Origin: Apostichopus japonicus
Lineage: Eukaryota > Echinodermata > Holothuroidea > Aspidochirotida > Stichopodidae
Length of the DNA stretch: 64,000 nucleotides
Direction: 5' to 3'
Assembly: GCF_037975245.1 (NCBI RefSeq)
Contig: NC_092576.1
Coordinates: 17,938,111 to 18,002,110 of the forward strand
Shown here: positions 59,261 to 64,000 of the stretch, in pieces
Layout of the letters: every line of letters starts with the position of its first letter
Position numbering within the stretch: the stretch's first letter is position 1
Notes under the pieces: generated by a model
What the model saw: the letters and a program-made list of their open reading frames with translations, nothing else
The model's database searches: none
What the model was told of the DNA's origin: nothing
Program-made: the position numbers and the translations under genes

Positions 59261-61070
59261 TTAGGAAAGGAGACGTATCTTTAAAATGCGTACCAACTGA
59301 CGCCCCAACTTGGGCTGTTAATTAGGCTGAACAATAACAATGAAGGTATGACCCCCCTCCAAATGGTGAAAATGGTCATTGTTTGATGTGCCGGATTAAG
59401 CTTGTGGGAGGCCCGTGGCAAACAGTTTATTGGAGCTTCCATAGAGATACATTGGTACCGGATAACGCCGGATGTATAGCTCACAAAAGACATCTATTTG
59501 CCCACGGTAGTTATGATACGTAGATAAAAAACATCACATAAAAACAGTCATTGATCAACAGCGTAAAGACTGCATATCGAAGTCCATTTCGTTTGACTTC
59601 TTTGAACTTTTTGTACCATACAGCGTAGAATAATGTAACGTTATAACAATATTTCTTTGAATTTTTTTACCCAACGTTTAAACTCGTGCCCCAGTTGCAC
59701 GTGGATAATCCTGTCCTGAGCATTTGTTGATTAATGAGGCACCAGGAACAAACAGCAAACGCCGTTGTTTCGGATACAAACAAGTTGCAGTTGACGATTT
59801 TGTATAATAAAGAAGAGTTTTCTCTAATTTAACATTTGGTGTAATTACATGATACCTTTAAAAAGAAATCCTGCCTGAGATAAATGCAACAAGGAAGAAA
59901 GAATATGCCCATAATAATAGATGTCAGATTAATTATTATTTTCTTGTTAGTCTTTTGCTTTAATGGAAGCCTCTTTTAAATTTCCCTTCACAGCTAATAT
60001 ATTCCATCAAGGGATTAAATGTTAAGGATTAAGTTATCCTTAAAATATTTTCAGGAAACAAAAGCCAAGAAAAAAGCATGATTCTATTAATTGTTAATGA
60101 ATCATTTAGTAAATCATATTTTAAAATAAGACATAGCTATAGAGCATAGGCCTAATAATTTGTCGAAATGTTGTTGTACTTTTACGTTTGTCTTTTATTA
60201 TTCATGCATGGCTAATTCCAGACTTTCAGGGTAAAAAAATTAGAGATCTTGTTTGGGCTATCATTGCATTTTATATCAAAATATATGTTAATTACAATAA
60301 AATTTAAAGCAGCAACAAAATATTAAGCGTGCTACGAAATGAGGCAGGAAGTGGTGTTCTGTGTCAAGTTCGTTCCACATAAAAGAGGCTGGTACCGTTT
60401 CCGGGCCTGGGTGGACGGGGGGGGGGGGGGGTCGAGGGGCCGATAACCATCATGGAAGAAGTGACTAGGCGTTTATATCATCTGAGGATAAACACACCGA
60501 ATTTTAAACATAAATTTGTTTGGTTCAATTTAACTGCTGATATGTTAAGTTACTTCAAGTGGGTAGCTGGTTTTCAGAGGTTTGGATTTGCAAACTAGTA
60601 ACTAAAAATAGAAACATTCCATATTTACTTTTTTTTTTTCCTTCTTTCACCTGGCATTAAAATCGTTGCATGTGTATATAATTGCCACAATGTAAGTAGA
60701 GTAATATTTGGGCATCAAAAAACATTCTCCGGACAATAATGCATGTTTTGAAATTTGAAAAGGAAAATGGCTTCTCGAGGTTTAAACTTTGTATTCAAAA
60801 AGCTGAATATTCAACACTATGATGTAAAGCAATATTGAGTTGCATTTAGATGTATTTACACATTAGAAGTGGTATTTCGTTCATTTACACTAATTTTTGT
60901 GTAAGTGTAAAAATAACAAATAAACGTTTACGATGCGATATGAGGTGCAAATATATAAATAAAAAAGTGGAAAATCAAACGAGTGTGATTTTATATTTAT
61001 TATTTTTAATTTTCTTTAAATCAAATGTAATATTTGATAGAGGTGGTCCGTGTATTTCTCAGCCTAATCA
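59261..61070. other. non-coding stretch
   Basis: Poly-G at 60418-60431 is preceded by ggtaccgtttccgggcctgg. Otherwise AT-rich, with no exon or element supported. Confidence 0.45.
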
Positions 61071-61074
61071 ACCC

Positions 61075-61546
61075 GATTAAGACTCCCTAAACGTGGCGAA
61101 TAAGCCCAGCCCCTGTATTGGTCGTAAGTAATGTGTTTACGATGACCACGTTTCTCCGTATATATTGGTGTAATCATGGCGTTTACGATGATCAATGCGA
61201 GAAGTTTACTGCTGGATTCAAACGTAAACTCCAGATTAACGGTCATGTTTAAGGTAGCGAATCTGTTGTAATTGTGACCGGAAACGTAAAGATTACCCTT
61301 CCCTGAAACCGCACGATTAAGTGAGCTTCACCGTATTTGGATGACACTTGGCGTTTACGGTCACCGCGTACTCGGTAAATAAGTCATCGCGAACGCGGAA
61401 AACTCACGCGTTTAAGTTGGGTCGTAAGCTTACCTTAATCACTAGTTTCAGGAGTGGAAACGTAACGGAAACAGGCTGGAACTCGGAATTTACGTCGCAA
61501 TTACAGACCGAAAACGGCGATTTAAACGCGTGTTTTTTTCCCGTGC
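61075..61546 (-). repeat. TTTACG/CGTAAA-rich element, copy 2 (inverted)
   Basis: Same base style as 46076-47040: over a dozen GTTTACG/CGTAAA words and raised CpG. Its right end (acgcgtgtttttttcccgtg) is the inverted counterpart of the left end at 46076. The interior is too diverged for me to align by eye. It abuts a short (CA)n. Confidence 0.65.
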
Positions 61547-62823
61547 ACACACACACACATAGGGAAGACTGTGCGTGAATGACTAAGTACTTCTACTACT
61601 GTACCTATCATAGAAAACAACTTAACAATAAAAAGATCGTAAACTCTCGTTAACAGCAAAACATGTTGTCACAAAATGATCCCTGATATTGTTTTTAGTC
61701 ACCTGGAATTATAAGTAGCTATGTACAACTACATGGCTCTATGAGGTGCAATTGATCTCAAGTACCAGCAGTAGGTCTAATTGTAATAGCAATAAGTATA
61801 AAGTGTAAGCAGTATAAAGCAAGCTAGTTTTATTTCTGTGTTACGTATCTTGCTCTACCTAACTACATATTAAGCATAGGGAATTGGGCCTAGACTTAAG
61901 TCATGGATCTAATACCGGTCTTGAACACTTGTAACAAAGTGACATTGAAATGGATCCCGATCCCAGGATGGAGGAAATTTTCACCCAGTCCAGCTTTAAT
62001 AAAACTCATAATAAGCCATGATCTTAACTTATACATAGTACAAAGGCAGTCTACTAGTACTACTAATAATTTTTGTATAATAATAATAATACTAAATTGT
62101 ATCTTATGCAGTCCAAATCTTTTCAAGAACAGGCCCCTTAGAATTATTACACAAGGAAAAGAAGGCGTAGGCTAAGAAATAAAGATTATAAGTCTTAGTC
62201 CATTATTAAAATTGGACTTAACTATGCAGGTATTCTAGTATTACTAAAACTAGGCTAGGGCCTACCTGTAGTAAAAACTTGTCATAGTATATTACTTTAG
62301 TAAATACAAAAGTACTAGGCCTAGGCCTATAGGTTAGCCTAGGCCTAGGCTTGTACTAGTAATATTACTGTCCGCTATGCCCTCGAATTTTTAAATTTTA
62401 ACTATTTAGTAGCCTTAAATAGTACCGTGACTTATCAACTCCCTGATTTTTCCATATTAACGCAAAAAAATGAAGGGAATCTATGCCGAATAGAAAGATT
62501 ACGAAAAATACGAGACGTTGCAAATCTAGCACTAGCTACATCATAGTCGACATATAGCGCTAGGCTGCATGTTATAGGATACGGTGCTTTCGTGTATATC
62601 TGTATTATGTACGTTAGGATACATGTATTAGGGGCAACCAAAACCACATAGGAGCACCATTTTCGTTGACCAAAAAATCACACTTTTCGGGGGAGTTACA
62701 ACTTTTCTGAAAAATATGAGTAAGATTCAAGCTTATATATTACAAAAATGCTATTTTTACGGTTAAAAGTTGTCTAAGACGCGAAAGTCACATAACGATA
62801 GACGTCGACTCGATTTGACTTAC
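61547..62823. other. probable intron of the minus-strand gene starting at 63024; nothing else recognised
   Basis: AT-rich, with dense taggcctaggcctag words at about 62318-62352. No exon with matching phase 0 entry could be confirmed. Confidence 0.4.
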
Positions 62824-63024
62824 CGTTATGTTTTTGCGTTGGTCGTCGATAAGAAAATGCACTGTTCTATTGGTAAAATCTTCGTTTCTTTCCGGAAATG
62901 ATCGTATTTGAGTCTCTAAAGTATCTTTTATCGAGCTACGATACTCGTAAACCCGAATGACATTGGGATGTTTGCGAATTTTACCGATTACATCCATACA
63001 TGGAAGTAGCGAACCGAAGTCCAT
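62824..63024 (-). CDS. first coding exon of an unknown minus-strand gene
   Basis: ATG at 63024 opens 67 codons ending at a strong donor, ACG|GTAAGT, phase 0. The peptide starts MDFGSLLPCMDVIGKIRKHP and contains SIKDTLETQIRSFPERNEDF and TVHFLIDDQRKNIT. It looks like a folded cytosolic or nuclear protein without signal peptide or membrane segment. It lies 26 bases from the ETS-type promoter motif, on the opposite side from the plus-strand gene. The family is not recognised, and downstream exons were not found in the window. Confidence 0.6.
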
Positions 63025-63046
63025 AGAATCGGATTTGCGCGAAACA

Positions 63047-63060
63047 ATTACTTCCGGGTC
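63047..63060. promoter_or_regulatory. bidirectional promoter with ETS-type site (ACTTCCGGG)
   Basis: ACTTCCGGG at 63050-63058 is the GABP/ETS consensus seen at start sites of housekeeping genes and bidirectional promoters. The two divergent ATGs are only 97 bases apart (63024 and 63122), leaving almost no room for separate promoters. A short plus-strand uORF (ATG at about 63094, five codons) precedes the plus start. Confidence 0.6.
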
Positions 63061-63121
63061 AAGTAGCTGTGCTCGAAAATTTGCTAGTAATGATCATATA
63101 TTGAGGTCAGACTTCCAACTG

Positions 63122-63809
63122 ATGGTGCTTCTAGATAACGATAATGTACAACGGTTGTATGTTACATTGCTACAACACACTCGCAACGTAAGCACGGTTC
63201 TCAACGATTGGCAGATTTTACTGAGTGCAAGGACAACATTCATTATGACTGGTAAGTTTGTAAATAGAAAAGATATAGGGAATAATTTGTTACAGTTAGT
63301 AAATTTGAACTCCTTTATGAATATAATATCGCAAGACTGTTTATAATAGTTGAAGAGTCTAAGTGTGGTGATTTACTCGTGATACATAACTTATACCACG
63401 TAACATTGTAGATATTGTACATATGGTATATAACACACAATGACAGGCCTTGTTCAGGGCAAAAGGCCTAACCTTGGCTCTGCCACTGGATAATAGGCGG
63501 AGAACTACGCTTAAGACCTATGTGACTCCGGGAAACAACGGGGACGATGACGATTGCTAGGACGATGAATAAAATGAATAGTTTAATACTTAAAACGTAA
63601 TACACACGGCTAGCCCAGTATAGCGCGTTGCTAAATAACATACACATACATTTGAATATCTAACTGCGATTTGGATGGAACGTCGAGGGAGCTCTGGGTG
63701 CTACTAAAATACACTTCTTTTCACAGAAAAGCGGGACAAACAGGATCTGTTGATCCAATTGTTTAGCAGTCATTCTAATGGCACTGATTCACTTCGTCAG
63801 ACATCTTAA
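63122..63809 (+). CDS. unknown two-exon plus-strand gene (isoform ending at 63809)
   Basis: Exon 1, 63122-63251, encodes 43 residues (MVLLDNDNVQRLYVTLLQHT ... SARTTFIMT) and ends at a strong donor, CTG|GTAAGT, phase 1. Exon 2, 63727-63809, follows acceptor cttcttttcacag and enters in phase 1 (G|AA gives Glu), adding EKRDKQDLLIQLFSSHSNGT and a stop: 70 residues in total. The protein is small and mostly helical, with no signal peptide. A second acceptor at 63970 fits the same donor, so this short form may be an alternative isoform. The family is not recognised. Confidence 0.5.
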
Positions 63810-63969
63810 ATGTGTTGTTATTTAAACAGTAGTTGTTTAATAGTGATGCCACTATTTACTGTACTTACAAATATCGATAAATCTTCTGAACTCCATTGAA
63901 CTGTGATGAAGGCTAGGGGTATCGGGGAATTATTAGTACCTTACAAAACACATTCTATTTTTTTCACAG

Positions 63970-64000
63970 AAATCTTTGCAACGTTAGTGAAACTTCCAGA
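63970..64000 (+). CDS. alternative second exon of the plus-strand gene, continuing off the window
   Basis: The acceptor attctattttttttcacag at 63969 is followed by AA ATC TTT GCA, phase 1, compatible with exon 1. It reads EIFATLVKLP and stays open to the window edge. Its acceptor context (acattct...tttcacag) resembles that of the 63727 exon, so exon duplication or mutually exclusive use is possible. Confidence 0.4.

Overview
This is an intron-rich, AT-rich animal nuclear genome window. Reading frames are short and broken by consensus GT-AG splice sites, and there are no bacterial operons. Repeats are dense: tRNA-derived SINEs, LINE, LTR and DNA-transposon remnants, satellites and very long (TA)n tracts. 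The NACHT gene, the copia, Ty3-type and LINE relics and the frequent taggcctaggc-type words suggest a marine invertebrate deuterostome, most likely an echinoderm such as a sea cucumber. That assignment is inference, because no diagnostic mitochondrial or ribosomal marker is present.

Layout. At 0.6-4.7 kb there is part of a minus-strand gene of unknown function. Four or five exons join in compatible phases, and its 3' end lies off the left edge. From 5 to 19 kb there is mostly non-coding DNA holding three non-autonomous DNA transposons or inverted repeats, a dispersed repeat family, a truncated U2 snRNA-like sequence and a striking pair of RFX X-box motifs at 9.27 kb. From 19.1 to 31.8 kb lies the best gene of the window, a plus-strand NLR-type gene. 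It has a TATA/initiator promoter, a non-coding leader exon and eleven coding exons whose phases all agree. It encodes a protein of about 780 residues: an N-terminal helical bundle resembling MLKL/HeLo membrane-executioner domains, a NACHT NTPase, and a short divergent LRR-like tail. A LINE fragment and a SINE sit in its introns.

From 32 to 62 kb no intact cellular gene is convincing. The region holds a 340-bp triplicate, a Ty3/gypsy-type LTR element reduced to gag plus a decayed protease, a piggyBac-like ORF, a DNA transposon with 40-bp perfect inverted repeats, a Ty1/copia gag fossil, two regions built from degenerate TTACG-rich repeats, and a 3.2-kb satellite of 270-bp monomers organised as three-monomer higher-order repeats. 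The satellite lies inside a larger repeat that also occurs elsewhere in both orientations. A broken two-exon ORF lies near 58-59 kb.

At 62.8-64 kb two unrecognised genes diverge head-to-head from a very compact promoter centred on an ETS-type ACTTCCGGG motif. The right-hand gene shows two candidate second exons, and the second of these runs off the window.

The genes do not form an operon. The functional theme that can be supported is innate immunity or regulated cell death (the NLR-type gene), in a locus heavily remodelled by transposons.
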